The position numbers and the translations under genes are program-made. Below, piece by piece: positions 50,073-58,956 of a stretch of DNA of 64,000 nucleotides. This DNA is from Salinigranum salinum (GTDB lineage: Archaea; Halobacteriota; Halobacteria; Halobacteriales; Haloferacaceae). Position 1 is the first letter of the stretch, and each line of letters begins with the position of its first letter. The stretch covers positions 744,001-808,000 of the forward strand of contig NZ_VTOJ01000001.1 of assembly GCF_009176545.1 (NCBI RefSeq). The letters are read 5' to 3'. A model generated the notes under the pieces. That model worked only from the letters and a program-made list of their open reading frames with translations. It was not told the DNA's origin and made no database searches.

Positions 50073-50560
50073 CGGTCACCACCCCCACGTCCCGAGCGTG
50101 GATTCGAGACCGCACCTGGTGTTCGATTGATTCGTTTGCATGGTCAGAAGTTTTCATAGCGACATAAAGATGTTCTCATTTGAGAAATACGGAAATTCGA
50201 GGGGAGAACCGAACGGACACGCACCCGGGTCCCACGCGGTGGGTATATTGCACCAGTGACGTCCTGAATTTATCATCCTCTCGCGACGGCACCGACAACT
50301 GGACGATTCTCGCATCGTTCACGAGAGTTCGCCGCACGCCGTCCTCCTGCGCGCCACGCGTGTACGAACGCACATATGTATGTTATATCTCGGAAAAACT
50401 GTGCATAGTCGCTATCGAAACGGTTATAGTTCTCTTTATTAAACCATATGTCCAGAATGAGAGCGTATACGTCCGGTCGACTCGACTCGCCGACGGTGGC
50501 GTCGGGTGCGTCGTCGGCAGGCGGACCGTGCACGTCGCAGGAACCGGTGGTGGCAGGGAG
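50073..50560. other. divergent regulatory region between nirA and nasA
   Basis: No coding gene is supported; an open frame runs through it by chance. It contains the nirA TATA-like element (50163-50172), the palindrome at 50173-50186, and several AT-rich blocks near 50370-50455 (acatatgtatgttatatc, gttatagttctctttatt) that are the likely nasA promoter, giving a leader of about 80-150 bases. Confidence 0.55.
50173..50186. promoter_or_regulatory. palindromic candidate operator upstream of nirA
   Basis: A perfect inverted repeat ttctca-tt-tgagaa sits immediately upstream of the nirA TATA element, the place expected for an archaeal activator or regulator binding site. Confidence 0.45.
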
Positions 50561-52675
50561 ATGAGCGAGTGGACGCCGACGACGTGTATGCGGTGTGCGG
50601 TCGGCTGTGGGCACCTCCAGCAGGGCGTCGATAGCGGCTACGGGCTCGACACCGTGCGTGGTGACGCGACCCACCCCGTCAACCAGGGTCTCGCCTGTCA
50701 GCGTGGGGTCGACGAGACCGCCGATCCGAACGGCGAGTGGCTGACTCGTCCCCTCGTTCGAGAGGGCGGTGAGCTGGTCGCGACGAGCTGGGACACGGCG
50801 CTCGACGTCGTCGCCACTCGGTTCCATGAGGCGCTCGCCGAGACGCGAGACGGCGTCGCGGTGCTCGGGAGTGGCCAGCAGACGAACGAGGCGGCGTACG
50901 CGCTGGGAAAGGTCGCCCGTGGTGGGTTCGGGACCCGGTACTACGACGCGAACACGACGCTGTGTATGGCGTCGGCCGTCACGGCGTACTACCAGGCGTT
51001 CGGGAGCGACGCCCCACCGCCGACGTACGACGACATCCCCCAAGCACAGACCCACCTCGTGTGGGGGGCGAACCCGGCCGTCGCCCACCCGGTCATGTAC
51101 CGCTGGATCGTCGACAGCGCCAACGATTCCGACGCCGAACTGATCGTCGTCGACCCGGTCGAGAGCGAGACGGTCGACGACGCCGACTGCCACGTCCAGC
51201 TCGATCCCGGAACCGACCTCGCGCTCGCACGGGCCGTCCTGGCGGCCCTCGTCGAACGCGACGCGCTTGACCGTGCCTTCGTCGAGGCGGCGACGACGGG
51301 GGTCGATGCGTTGCTCGCCGCGCTCCCGTCGGTGGCGGCGGCCGCCGACGTCGCCGGCGTGTCCAGGGAGACCGTCGAACACGTCGCGGACGCGTTCGCC
51401 GCCCCGACGCTCGTGTACTGGGGGATGGGCGTCAACCAGAGCGTCCAGGGCACGGCGACGGCACGCGCACTCATCGACCTCTGTCTGGCGACGGGGAACA
51501 TGGGGCCCGGAACGGGGCCGTTCTCGCTGACCGGACAGGCCAACTCGATGGGAACCCGCGTCTGTTCGTCGAAGGGCACGTGGCCCGGTCACCGGGAGTT
51601 CACCGACCCCGAACACCGTCGGACGGTCGCGGAGACGTGGGGCGTCCCCACAGAGCGGCTCCCCGACGACCCGGGTCCCGGCCCCGTCGGGATCGTCGAC
51701 GCGATCGCGGACGGGACGGTCGAGGCGTGCTGGACGGTCGCGACCAACCCGGTCGCGGGGATGCCCGACGCCGACCGGGTGCGAGAGACGCTCGCGGACA
51801 CCTTCCTCGTCGTGCAAGACACGTTCCGGACCGAGACTGCCGAGGTGGCCGACGTGGTGCTGCCGGCGGCGACGTGGGGTGAGTCGGCGGGCACGGTGAT
51901 GAACATGGAGCGGACGGTGTCGCGAGTCCGGGCGGCGACCGACGTCCCGCCGAAGATACGACAGGACATCGATATCGTCGCCACCGTCGGGAACCGGATC
52001 GAACCAGGCCTGTTCGGGCGGCCCCCGCTCGATCCCGAAGCGGTGTTCGACGAACTCCGCGGGCTGACGGCCGGCACGGCGGCGGATCTCTCGGGCATCT
52101 CCTACGACCGGCTCGAGACCGAGTTGGCAGTCAGGTGGCCCGCACCCGACGAGGAGAGCCAGGGCGGCTACCGCTACGACGACGACGGCGACTGGTCGTT
52201 CCCGACGCCGTCGGGCCGGGCGCGGTTCTCGACGGGCACGCACGGCGGCCTCGCCGAACCGACCGACGACGCGTACCCGCTCACGCTGACGACCGCCCGT
52301 CAGCCCGACGCGTACAACACGGGCGTGCGGAGCCGTGGTGGCGAGGCCGGGGAGTACCCGGTCGCGCGGATCCACCCGGAGACGACGCTCGACCACATCG
52401 AGGCGCTCGACCGCGGCCGGACCGTCGTCGCCTCGCGGCGTGCCGCGGTCACCGTGCAGGTCCAGCCGGACGACGGCGTCCCGCGAGGGATGCTCTGGCT
52501 CTCCATCCACCACCCGGCGGTCAACGCGCTCACCCTCCCGGCCGTCGACCCCGAGTCCGCCGAGCCAAACGTCAAGCAGTGTGCCGTCGCCCTGCGGGCA
52601 CCCGATCCAGAGAACCCCCTGCGGTACCGGGGGATGACGGCCCCCGAGGACACAGTCCCAGTCGACGGCGACTGA
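50561..52675 (+). CDS. nasA: assimilatory nitrate reductase, molybdopterin-binding, copy 1
   Basis: A 704-residue cytoplasmic Mo-bis-MGD enzyme that reduces nitrate to nitrite. The N-terminal 4Fe-4S cluster ligands are Cys9, Cys12, Cys16 and Cys46 ('CMRCAVGC' and 'GLACQRG'), and the Mo-coordinating Cys is probably Cys135 in 'YDANTTLCMASAV'. The molybdopterin-binding segments 'VYWGMGVNQSVQGTATARAL' and 'GNMGPGTGPFSLTGQANSMG' are intact, and the C-terminal cofactor domain ends the protein. The ATG at 50561 is preceded by an agggag ribosome site. It is followed 190 bp later by a paralogue of nearly the same length. Confidence 0.93.
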   Translation: MSEWTPTTCMRCAVGCGHLQQGVDSGYGLDTVRGDATHPVNQGLACQRGVDETADPNGEWLTRPLVREGGELVATSWDTALDVVATRFHEALAETRDGVAVLGSGQQTNEAAYALGKVARGGFGTRYYDANTTLCMASAVTAYYQAFGSDAPPPTYDDIPQAQTHLVWGANPAVAHPVMYRWIVDSANDSDAELIVVDPVESETVDDADCHVQLDPGTDLALARAVLAALVERDALDRAFVEAATTGVDALLAALPSVAAAADVAGVSRETVEHVADAFAAPTLVYWGMGVNQSVQGTATARALIDLCLATGNMGPGTGPFSLTGQANSMGTRVCSSKGTWPGHREFTDPEHRRTVAETWGVPTERLPDDPGPGPVGIVDAIADGTVEACWTVATNPVAGMPDADRVRETLADTFLVVQDTFRTETAEVADVVLPAATWGESAGTVMNMERTVSRVRAATDVPPKIRQDIDIVATVGNRIEPGLFGRPPLDPEAVFDELRGLTAGTAADLSGISYDRLETELAVRWPAPDEESQGGYRYDDDGDWSFPTPSGRARFSTGTHGGLAEPTDDAYPLTLTTARQPDAYNTGVRSRGGEAGEYPVARIHPETTLDHIEALDRGRTVVASRRAAVTVQVQPDDGVPRGMLWLSIHHPAVNALTLPAVDPESAEPNVKQCAVALRAPDPENPLRYRGMTAPEDTVPVDGD

Positions 52676-52865
52676 CGCCCGCGCCGACCTAAAGCAATAT
52701 TATCGGCTTTCAGGAAGGGTGATGGATATTATAACAGTAGTTATGGGGACGAAGCGGCATCGACACGACACGTGTGGCCCCCCGTTCCGATCCCGTCGAA
52801 TCGACTGAGGCGTCAGCGCACGCCGACGACCGGCCCGACGAGTACACCCTCCGTTCGAGTCCGCG
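52676..52865 (+). promoter_or_regulatory. putative promoter region of the second nasA gene
   Basis: Two AT-rich blocks, 'caatattatc' (52693-52702) and 'gatattataacag' (52723-52735), lie 130-170 bases before the ATG at 52866. Either could be a TATA box with a long leader. A terminator is not obvious. Confidence 0.4.
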
Positions 52866-54947
52866 ATGACTGAGTGGACCCCGACGACGTGTATGCGGTG
52901 TGCAGTCGGCTGTGGCTACCGCCAGCGGCGTGCGGAGGGCGAGCGCGGGGTCGCGGAGGTTCGCGGCGACCCCGATCACCCGACGAACAGCGGCCTCGAG
53001 TGCCGACGCGGCGTCAGCGAGACGGTCGACCCCGACGGCGAGCGGCTGACAGAGCCGTTGATCCGCCGGGGTGGGCGACTCCAGCCGACGGACTGGGACA
53101 CCGCACTCGGCGTCGTGACCACGCGGCTCATCGAGGCGCTCCGTGCCAGCAACGACAACGTGGCCGTGCTCGGGAGCGGCCAGCAGACGAACGAGGCGGC
53201 GTACGCGCTGGGGAAGGTCGCCCGCGGCGGGTTCGGCACCCGGTACTACGACGCGAACACGACGCTGTGTATGGCGTCGGCCGTCGCGGCGTACTCCCAG
53301 GCGTTCGGGAGCGACGCCCCGCCGCCGACGTACGACGACATCCCCCAGGCACAGACCCACCTCGTGTGGGGGGCGAACCCAGCGGTCGCCCACCCCGTGT
53401 TGCACCACTGGATCTCCGACAGCGTGGACGACGAGGCGGGGCGACTGGTGGTCGTGGACCCGGTCGAGACGAAGACCGCCAGGGCCGCCGACGTCCACGT
53501 CCAGCCCGAACCGGGGACCGACCTCGCGCTCGCCCGGGCGGTGCTGGCCGCCGTCGTCGAGGCCGGCGACGTCGACACCGCGTTCGTCGAGGCGCACACG
53601 GCGGGCTTCGAGGAGACGGTCGAGTCCCTCCCGAGCGTCGAGGCGGCGGCGGATACGGCGGACGTGTCGGTCGAACGGGTCGAAACGCTGGCGGCGATGC
53701 TCGACGCTCCCACGCTCGTGTACTGGGGGATGGGCGTCAACCAGAGCGTCCAGGGGACCGGCACGGCACGGGCACTCATCGACCTCTGTCTGGCGACGGG
53801 CAACCTCGGTCCCGGGACCGGCCCGTTCTCCCTGACGGGGCAGGCCAACTCGATGGGGAACCGTGTGTGTGCCTCGAAAGGGACCTGGCCCGGCTATCGA
53901 GCGTTCGCCGATCCGCCCACCCGCGAGGAGATCGCGGCGACGTGGGACGTCCCGCTCGGTCGCCTGCCGCGGTCGCCAGGCCCCGGGTTCGTCCGTATCG
54001 TCGACGAACTCGCCAGGGGCGACATCGACGTCTGCTGGACGGTCGCGACCAACCCGGTCGCGGGGATGCCCGACGCGAGTTACGTCGAGCGCGCCCTCGA
54101 CGACGCGTTCCTCGTGGTGCAGGACGCCTTCTACTCCGATACGGTCGAGTGTGCCGACGTGGTGCTGCCGGCGGCGACGTGGGGAGAGTCGGCGGGCACG
54201 ACGATGAACATGGAGCGGCGGGTCTCCAGGATCACTGCGGCGAGCGATCCGCCCGCGGCGGTCCGACAGGACGTCGACATCATCGCGGCGGTCGGGAACC
54301 GGATCGCCCCCGACCTGTTCGCCGCCCCGCCACTGGACCCCGAAGCGGTGTTCGACGAACTCCGCGGGCTGACGGCCGGCACGACGGCGGATCTCTCGGG
54401 CATCTCCTACGACCGGCTCGAGACCGAGTTGGCGGTCCGCTGGCCCGCGCCCGACGAGGAGAGCCAGGGCGGCTACCGCTACTACGACGGTGACTGGTCG
54501 TTCCACACCGACTCCGGACGGGCTCACTTCTCCACCGTCGCCCACCGGCGCGTCCCCGAACCGATCGACGAGGAGTACCCGCTCACGCTGACGACCGGCC
54601 GGCTCGCCGGCGTGTACAACACGGGTGTCCGGACGCGGGGCGACGACACGGGGCGACCGACCGCACGGATACACCCCGAGACGATCGCGGCGTACCTCGA
54701 CGCCCTCGACCGCGGCCGGACCGTGCTCGAATCCCGTCGGTCCCGCGTGACGGTCGACGTCGCGCCGACCGACGGCGTCCCGCCCGGCGTCGTCTGGCTC
54801 CCGATCCACAACGCGGCAGCCAACGAACTGACGCTGTCGGCGGTCGACCCCGAGTCCGCCGAACCCAACTTCAAGCAGTGTGCCGTCGGACTCCGGCCCC
54901 CCGCACGGCCCCGATCCGAGGGCGACGAACTCGTTCTGTCGAGGTAG
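52866..54947 (+). CDS. nasA2: assimilatory nitrate reductase-like molybdoenzyme, copy 2
   Basis: A 693-residue paralogue of the gene upstream, with cluster ligands Cys9, Cys12, Cys16, Cys46 and Mo-site Cys135 all conserved. The same molybdopterin motifs are present ('GNLGPGTGPFSLTGQANSMG'). DNA identity between the two copies is uneven: stretches such as 53178-53395 and 54340-54475 are almost identical to copy 1 at a constant offset of 2305 bases, while other parts differ widely. It may be a second nitrate reductase isoenzyme or a related oxyanion reductase. The start is an ATG with no obvious ribosome site. Confidence 0.88.
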   Translation: MTEWTPTTCMRCAVGCGYRQRRAEGERGVAEVRGDPDHPTNSGLECRRGVSETVDPDGERLTEPLIRRGGRLQPTDWDTALGVVTTRLIEALRASNDNVAVLGSGQQTNEAAYALGKVARGGFGTRYYDANTTLCMASAVAAYSQAFGSDAPPPTYDDIPQAQTHLVWGANPAVAHPVLHHWISDSVDDEAGRLVVVDPVETKTARAADVHVQPEPGTDLALARAVLAAVVEAGDVDTAFVEAHTAGFEETVESLPSVEAAADTADVSVERVETLAAMLDAPTLVYWGMGVNQSVQGTGTARALIDLCLATGNLGPGTGPFSLTGQANSMGNRVCASKGTWPGYRAFADPPTREEIAATWDVPLGRLPRSPGPGFVRIVDELARGDIDVCWTVATNPVAGMPDASYVERALDDAFLVVQDAFYSDTVECADVVLPAATWGESAGTTMNMERRVSRITAASDPPAAVRQDVDIIAAVGNRIAPDLFAAPPLDPEAVFDELRGLTAGTTADLSGISYDRLETELAVRWPAPDEESQGGYRYYDGDWSFHTDSGRAHFSTVAHRRVPEPIDEEYPLTLTTGRLAGVYNTGVRTRGDDTGRPTARIHPETIAAYLDALDRGRTVLESRRSRVTVDVAPTDGVPPGVVWLPIHNAAANELTLSAVDPESAEPNFKQCAVGLRPPARPRSEGDELVLSR

Positions 54948-55408
54948 CCGGCCGGCGACCGTTCGGCGTCGTGGCCGACTCCGACAGCGACCCGTGTCGA
55001 CAGCGACCGGTCCTGGCGGACGAATCTATAATTATTTATCGTCTTACTCGCCGTAGCTTGCTGTTCTTACACCGCAAAGCTGAAACGTGCCTGTATTTTT
55101 ATTTCTTTCTCTCACCAATGAAAACATCGTGCTCAGAGAAATCTCTGGCCAAAACGAAACCACACTGACTGAAATATGCGATTTTGTCAATCACATGGCT
55201 TATTAACTACCAGAATACACGCCCAAAGCGTGTTAGAATTCAACACTGCGGAACAAGAACTTCGCGGAGTGTGGGAAACGAACTGTGAGTCGTCCGGGGA
55301 GTGTTCGAGGCGGACGTCGTCGGCCGACGACGCGCACGACGTCGTCTCACACACCGGGTGTCGACTGTCTCCGACGGGGGGTGTCCGGTCGTGAACAGTC
55401 CGATCCGG
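54948..55408 (+). other. regulatory spacer between nasA2 and the NarK-type gene
   Basis: No gene is supported. Contents: an AT-rich block 'tctataattattta' (55025-55038), a T-rich tract (55091-55112) that may end the nasA2 mRNA, the palindrome at 55134-55147, and a TATA-like 'cttattaacta' (55198-55208) that would give a narK leader of well over 100 bases. Confidence 0.45.
55134..55147. promoter_or_regulatory. palindrome upstream of the NarK-type gene
   Basis: A perfect inverted repeat cagaga-aa-tctctg with the same 6-2-6 layout as the one upstream of nirA. The half-site is different, so a common regulator is only a possibility. Confidence 0.35.
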
Positions 55409-56707
55409 ATGACGAAGTATCGGACGCTCCTGTTGGCGACGGTCGGGTTCAACTTCTCGTTCCTCATCTGGTTCTCGTTCGCGCCCTTCACGGGGCCGAT
55501 GGCCGAGGAGTTCGGCCTCTCGATCGCCGAAATCGGCGTGCTGGCGAGCGCCGCCATCTGGCTCGCGCCGTTCGGGCGGATACTGACCGGGTGGCTCTCC
55601 GACAAGTTCGGGGCTCCCGTGGTGTTCGCCATCGTGCTCACGTACGTCGGCGTGTTCTCCATCTGGAGCGCGTTCGCCGAGTCGTACGCCGTCTTCTTCG
55701 GGACGCGGCTCATCGTCGCGACGGCAGGCATCACCTTCGTCATCGGCATCCAGCACGTCTCCGAGTGGTTCGAGGAGGAGGAACTCGGGACGGCCGAGGG
55801 CATCTACGCCGGCATCGGGAACGCAGGTGCGGCGGGTGGTGCACTCGTCCTCCCGCGCGTGTTCGGCACCGACTGGAGCGGGCCGCTGTTCCAGACGAAC
55901 TGGCGGGCCGCGTTCTTCTACACCGGCGTCGTTGCCATCGGACTCGCCGTCGTCTACTACGTCTTCGGCGAGGCCGCGAAGTCGGCCGAGAAGCGGCAGG
56001 CGACCAAAGAGAGCGCGACCGCAAAGGAGTGGTTCTTCACCGCCACGCGGTACGGAACGGTGCTCCTCGCGCTCGGGTACGTGATGACCTTCGGACTCGA
56101 ACTGTCGATGAACAGCTGGCTGGCCACCTACTACCGCGCAGGGTTCAACACGCAGAATCTCGTGCTCGCCTCGACGTTCGCGGCGACGTTCTCCATCGCG
56201 GCCGGCCTCTTACGACCGATCGGCGGCTACGTCAGCGACTTCCTCGCGCGGAAAGAGAAAGACATCCTGCCGGTGTTCACCGGCCGCTACCGCGAACAGT
56301 GGACGTTCGTCTCGCTGTGTTTCGTCGTCCTGACGATGCTGGGGATGACCCTGGCGGGACTGAGCGGACAGGTGCTGCTCGCCGTCGGCGTCGGATTCCT
56401 CGTCGGCATGGGGTGTGCGTTCGCCGAGGGTGCGATCTTCGCGCAGGTGCCGGCCATGTTTCCGAACAGTTCCGGCGCAGTCGCCGGCGTCGTCGGCGGT
56501 GTCGGGACGATCGGCGGGATCGTCTACCCGCTGGTGTACGCCGCACCGTTCCTGCCGAACCTCCACGTGGGCTACTCGGTCGTGGCCGTCTCGATGATCC
56601 CGATCGTCCTGCTGGCCGCCTGGGTCTTCCAGCCGCACGTCGCCGAACGGGCGACCGACGACGGGTTCGTCACGCCGGAGGATTCGACGGCGATCGCCGA
56701 CGACTGA
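55409..56707 (+). CDS. nasB (narK): NarK-type nitrate/nitrite MFS transporter
   Basis: A 432-residue major facilitator of the NNP family with twelve predicted helices. The first helix '[20 protein letters not shown]' leads to '[20 protein letters not shown]', and the nitrate-signature loops rich in Gly are visible: '[20 protein letters not shown]' and '[20 protein letters not shown]'. Conserved Arg residues in helices 2 and 8 region ('[17 protein letters not shown]', '[17 protein letters not shown]') would bind the anion. It supplies nitrate to the NasA enzymes. I chose the ATG at 55409; the GTG at 55391 is possible. The position at the end of the nas cluster matches the NasB location known in Haloferax mediterranei. 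Confidence 0.9.
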   Translation: MTKYRTLLLATVGFNFSFLIWFSFAPFTGPMAEEFGLSIAEIGVLASAAIWLAPFGRILTGWLSDKFGAPVVFAIVLTYVGVFSIWSAFAESYAVFFGTRLIVATAGITFVIGIQHVSEWFEEEELGTAEGIYAGIGNAGAAGGALVLPRVFGTDWSGPLFQTNWRAAFFYTGVVAIGLAVVYYVFGEAAKSAEKRQATKESATAKEWFFTATRYGTVLLALGYVMTFGLELSMNSWLATYYRAGFNTQNLVLASTFAATFSIAAGLLRPIGGYVSDFLARKEKDILPVFTGRYREQWTFVSLCFVVLTMLGMTLAGLSGQVLLAVGVGFLVGMGCAFAEGAIFAQVPAMFPNSSGAVAGVVGGVGTIGGIVYPLVYAAPFLPNLHVGYSVVAVSMIPIVLLAAWVFQPHVAERATDDGFVTPEDSTAIADD

Positions 56708-56782
56708 GGATCACCCGAGCGTTCGATCTCTCCCTCGGTTGCGGCGCGCGGGTTCGGCCGGGTTCCGTCGAGCGCGGTACGG

Positions 56783-57703
56783 TCAGTCGTGGCCCGTCGT
56801 CTCCGTCGTCTCGGGCTCCGTCTCCCGGTCGTCGATCAGCACGACGGCCTCGCCGTCGACGACGGTCCCGCCGTCGCCGTCGCGGACCGTCGTGCGCAGT
56901 CGGAAGCGGCCGCCGCCGAGCGCGTCGACCACCTCACAGACCGCCGTCACGCGGTCGCCCACGTCGACGGGACCGACGAACCGGACGCTCTGCGAGAGGT
57001 AGATGACGAGCCCCGGGAGCCGCGCGAGCGCCGCGCTCACGATCCCGAGCGTCAGGACGCCGTGGGCGATCCGGCCGCCGAATCGGGTCGTCGCGGCGAA
57101 CGCGTCGTCGAGGTGGAGCGGGTTCTCGTCGCCGGTGGCGCGGGCGAACGCGCGGACGTCGCCGTCCGTGAGTCGTTTCGAGAAGCGAACCACGTCGCCG
57201 ACGTCGACGCCGGGTGCCGCACGGTCCTCGTACGCGTACTCACCGTCGCCGGCCGTCGTCACGTCCGACAGCGACAGCCCCGGCAGGTAGTACGAGAGTT
57301 CGCGGATGGAGACGACGCCGACGAGGTGGCCGTCGTCGAGTACGGGAACCTGATCGATGCCGTGGTCCCTGAGCGTCTCGGCCGCGGCTTCGATCCCGTC
57401 GTCGACGGCGACCGTCACCAGCGGCGCGGACATGCAGTCGGCGGCGGTCGTCTCGTCGAGCGGCCGATCGGCGACGACGAGCGCGAGCACGTCCGAGTCG
57501 GTGACGATGCCGACCGGCTCGTCTCCCTCGACGACGACGATCGACCCGACGTCGGCCTCGTGGAGGTGGCGGACCACCGCCCGTGCCGGCGTCGTCGGTG
57601 CGACCGTCTCGACGGTCGGGCGCATCACCTCCCGGACGACGACGTCGAACACGTTCTCCCGGTCGTCCACGCTCCGTCCACCCCTGTCCGAGTCGGAGGG
57701 CAT
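56783..57703 (-). CDS. CBS-pair and MaoC hot-dog fusion protein
   Basis: A 306-residue two-part protein. Residues about 20-150 form two CBS domains ('VREVMRPTVETVAPTTPARA', 'VVVEGDEPVGIVTDSDVLAL', 'VPVLDDGHLVGVVSIREL'), which usually sense adenine nucleotides. Residues about 175-295 form a MaoC-type hot-dog domain ('VGDVVRFSKRLTDGDVRAFA', 'TGDENPLHLDDAFAATTRFG', 'GRIAHGVLTLGIVSAAL') with the catalytic Asp and His of R-specific enoyl-CoA hydratases. The fusion suggests an acyl-CoA hydratase whose activity follows cell energy or CoA status. The ATG at 57703 lies about 26 bases after a minus-strand TATA-like CATTAAGTAC (57726-57735). Confidence 0.85.
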   Translation of the reverse strand: MPSDSDRGGRSVDDRENVFDVVVREVMRPTVETVAPTTPARAVVRHLHEADVGSIVVVEGDEPVGIVTDSDVLALVVADRPLDETTAADCMSAPLVTVAVDDGIEAAAETLRDHGIDQVPVLDDGHLVGVVSIRELSYYLPGLSLSDVTTAGDGEYAYEDRAAPGVDVGDVVRFSKRLTDGDVRAFARATGDENPLHLDDAFAATTRFGGRIAHGVLTLGIVSAALARLPGLVIYLSQSVRFVGPVDVGDRVTAVCEVVDALGGGRFRLRTTVRDGDGGTVVDGEAVVLIDDRETEPETTETTGHD

Positions 57704-57834
57704 GGCCGTCGGTTCGACGGTCTGGTACTTAATGTACGGCGGCGAGCACCCTCCTTCCCCCCCGTCCCTCTCCGAGCCGTCGATAGAAAAACCCATTAAC
57801 GACCGTGATCAATCTACTCGCGGGGAAACTATCC

Positions 57835-58089
57835 ATGTCTGATACCTCCGACTGCGACACCGACGCCGCCGGGGGAGCGGCGCGGGACGCAGATCCGTTC
57901 GGCATCGACCTCGGTCCCACTTCGACCGAGGATGCCGGCTTCGCCCTCCTCGGACACGTCGAGCAGTACGAGGACGCTCCGGACGAGTGCACCATCTTCC
58001 CGCGGGCCGCCTCGCCGGAGTTCCCGCGGACGACGAGCTGGGTGACCGCGAAGGAAGGATCGTACTGCTCGCTCGAAGACGTCCGGTGA
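57835..58089 (+). CDS. DUF7511 family small protein
   Basis: An 84-residue very acidic soluble protein, 'MSDTSDCDTDAAGGAARDAD' at the N-terminus and 'DECTIFPRAASPEFPRTTSW' followed by 'VTAKEGSYCSLEDVR' at the C-terminus. The C-terminal pattern is shared by many haloarchaeal proteins (DUF7511), of unknown function. A TATA-like 'cccattaacg' (57791-57800) lies about 40 bases before the ATG at 57835; the GTG at 57805 would be too close to it. It is divergent from the CBS-MaoC gene. Confidence 0.65.
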   Translation: MSDTSDCDTDAAGGAARDADPFGIDLGPTSTEDAGFALLGHVEQYEDAPDECTIFPRAASPEFPRTTSWVTAKEGSYCSLEDVR

Positions 58090-58105
58090 CGGCCCGGCGA
58101 CCCGC

Positions 58106-58555
58106 TCAGGCGGCGTCGTCGGCTCCCGAACCCGCGTCCGGAACAGAGACGAAGTCGTCGACCGGCATCACGGAGTAGTCGACGCTCAGGGTGTCCCTCG
58201 TGGCCCGGATCCGCCCGACGAACGTCGAGATCTCGTCCAGTCGCCCCTCGAGCACGAACAGTTCCATGCAGAAGTGGCCGCCGACGTGGCTGTGGAAGTT
58301 CGAGGCGACCAGCCCCTCGTACTGGTGACGGAGGCTCATCATCCGCTCTTCGACGCTCGTCGTCTCGTAGTCGAAGACGACCGTCACCACGGCCATCAGT
58401 TCGCGGTCCTCCAGTCGCCGGTCCTCGAACTCGCCGAGCAGGTTCCGTGACGCCTCGCGGATGACTTCGCTCCGTCCCGTGTAGCCGTGTTCGTCGGCGA
58501 ACGTGTCGATCCGCTGGAGGAGCTCTTCGGGCATCGAGACACTGACGACGGTCAT
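58106..58555 (-). CDS. nikR: NikR-type nickel-responsive regulator
   Basis: A 149-residue ribbon-helix-helix repressor with an ACT-like metal domain. The RHH region is '[20 protein letters not shown]' and '[20 protein letters not shown]'. The nickel ligands line up with those of E. coli NikR, shifted by one: His77, His88, His90 and Cys96 in '[11 protein letters not shown]' and '[16 protein letters not shown]'. It probably represses a nickel uptake system, but no nik genes are in the window. The ATG at 58555 lies about 28 bases after a minus-strand TATA-like CTTAATACT (58578-58586). Confidence 0.9.
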   Translation of the reverse strand: MTVVSVSMPEELLQRIDTFADEHGYTGRSEVIREASRNLLGEFEDRRLEDRELMAVVTVVFDYETTSVEERMMSLRHQYEGLVASNFHSHVGGHFCMELFVLEGRLDEISTFVGRIRATRDTLSVDYSVMPVDDFVSVPDAGSGADDAA

Positions 58556-58956
58556 ATATTAACTCAAGGAGGACAAAGTATTAAGGATTAGTATATTCCG
58601 GGAACGGTCCCGTCACGACGCGGTCGCCGACGGTCTCGTCGTGGCGCGGTCGCCGGGTTCCGCCGCGATCCCCGTCTGTCTGTGTGTCTGTGTGTCTGAC
58701 TGTCGAGTCGCTCTCGGTCAGCGTTCCCTGTCGTGTGTGTCGGTCCCGGTTCGCCGGCGACAGAGCCGCGACGACCCAGTGGAACTAACCGCTCGTCGGT
58801 CTATCGTCCGGTCATGATACCCCGTCGCTCGCGATTCGTGCCGTCTTCGCTTCCCACCCGCTCCCGACAGTGTCGTTCACGGCGTCGCTCTCGCTCACAC
58901 CCTCGCTCACGGCGTCGTCCCCGACAGTGTCGCTCCGTCGACGACGGTCTCCAGCG
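58556..58956 (+). other. gene-free stretch with a microsatellite and small palindromes
   Basis: No supported gene. It holds a tgtctgtg microsatellite (58675-58703) and two copies of the 11-base palindrome cgacagtgtcg (58865-58875 and 58922-58932), which flank repeated ctcacggcgtcg motifs just before the CNNM-type gene. An Arg-rich frame from 58815 overlaps the next start and is not convincing. Confidence 0.4.
58675..58703. repeat. tgtc/tgtg microsatellite
   Basis: Seven 4-base units of the form tgtc, tgtg or tgac in a row in non-coding DNA. Confidence 0.7.

Noticed and set aside
50180..50560. N-terminal extension of nasA
   Set aside because: The frame is open by chance; the segment is Cys/Thr-rich with poor codon bias, whereas the 4Fe-4S motif starts right after the ATG at 50561, which has a ribosome site.
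52710..54809. 699-codon frame antisense to the second nasA
   Set aside because: It is an out-of-frame mirror of the molybdoenzyme gene; no domain is seen and there is no start context.
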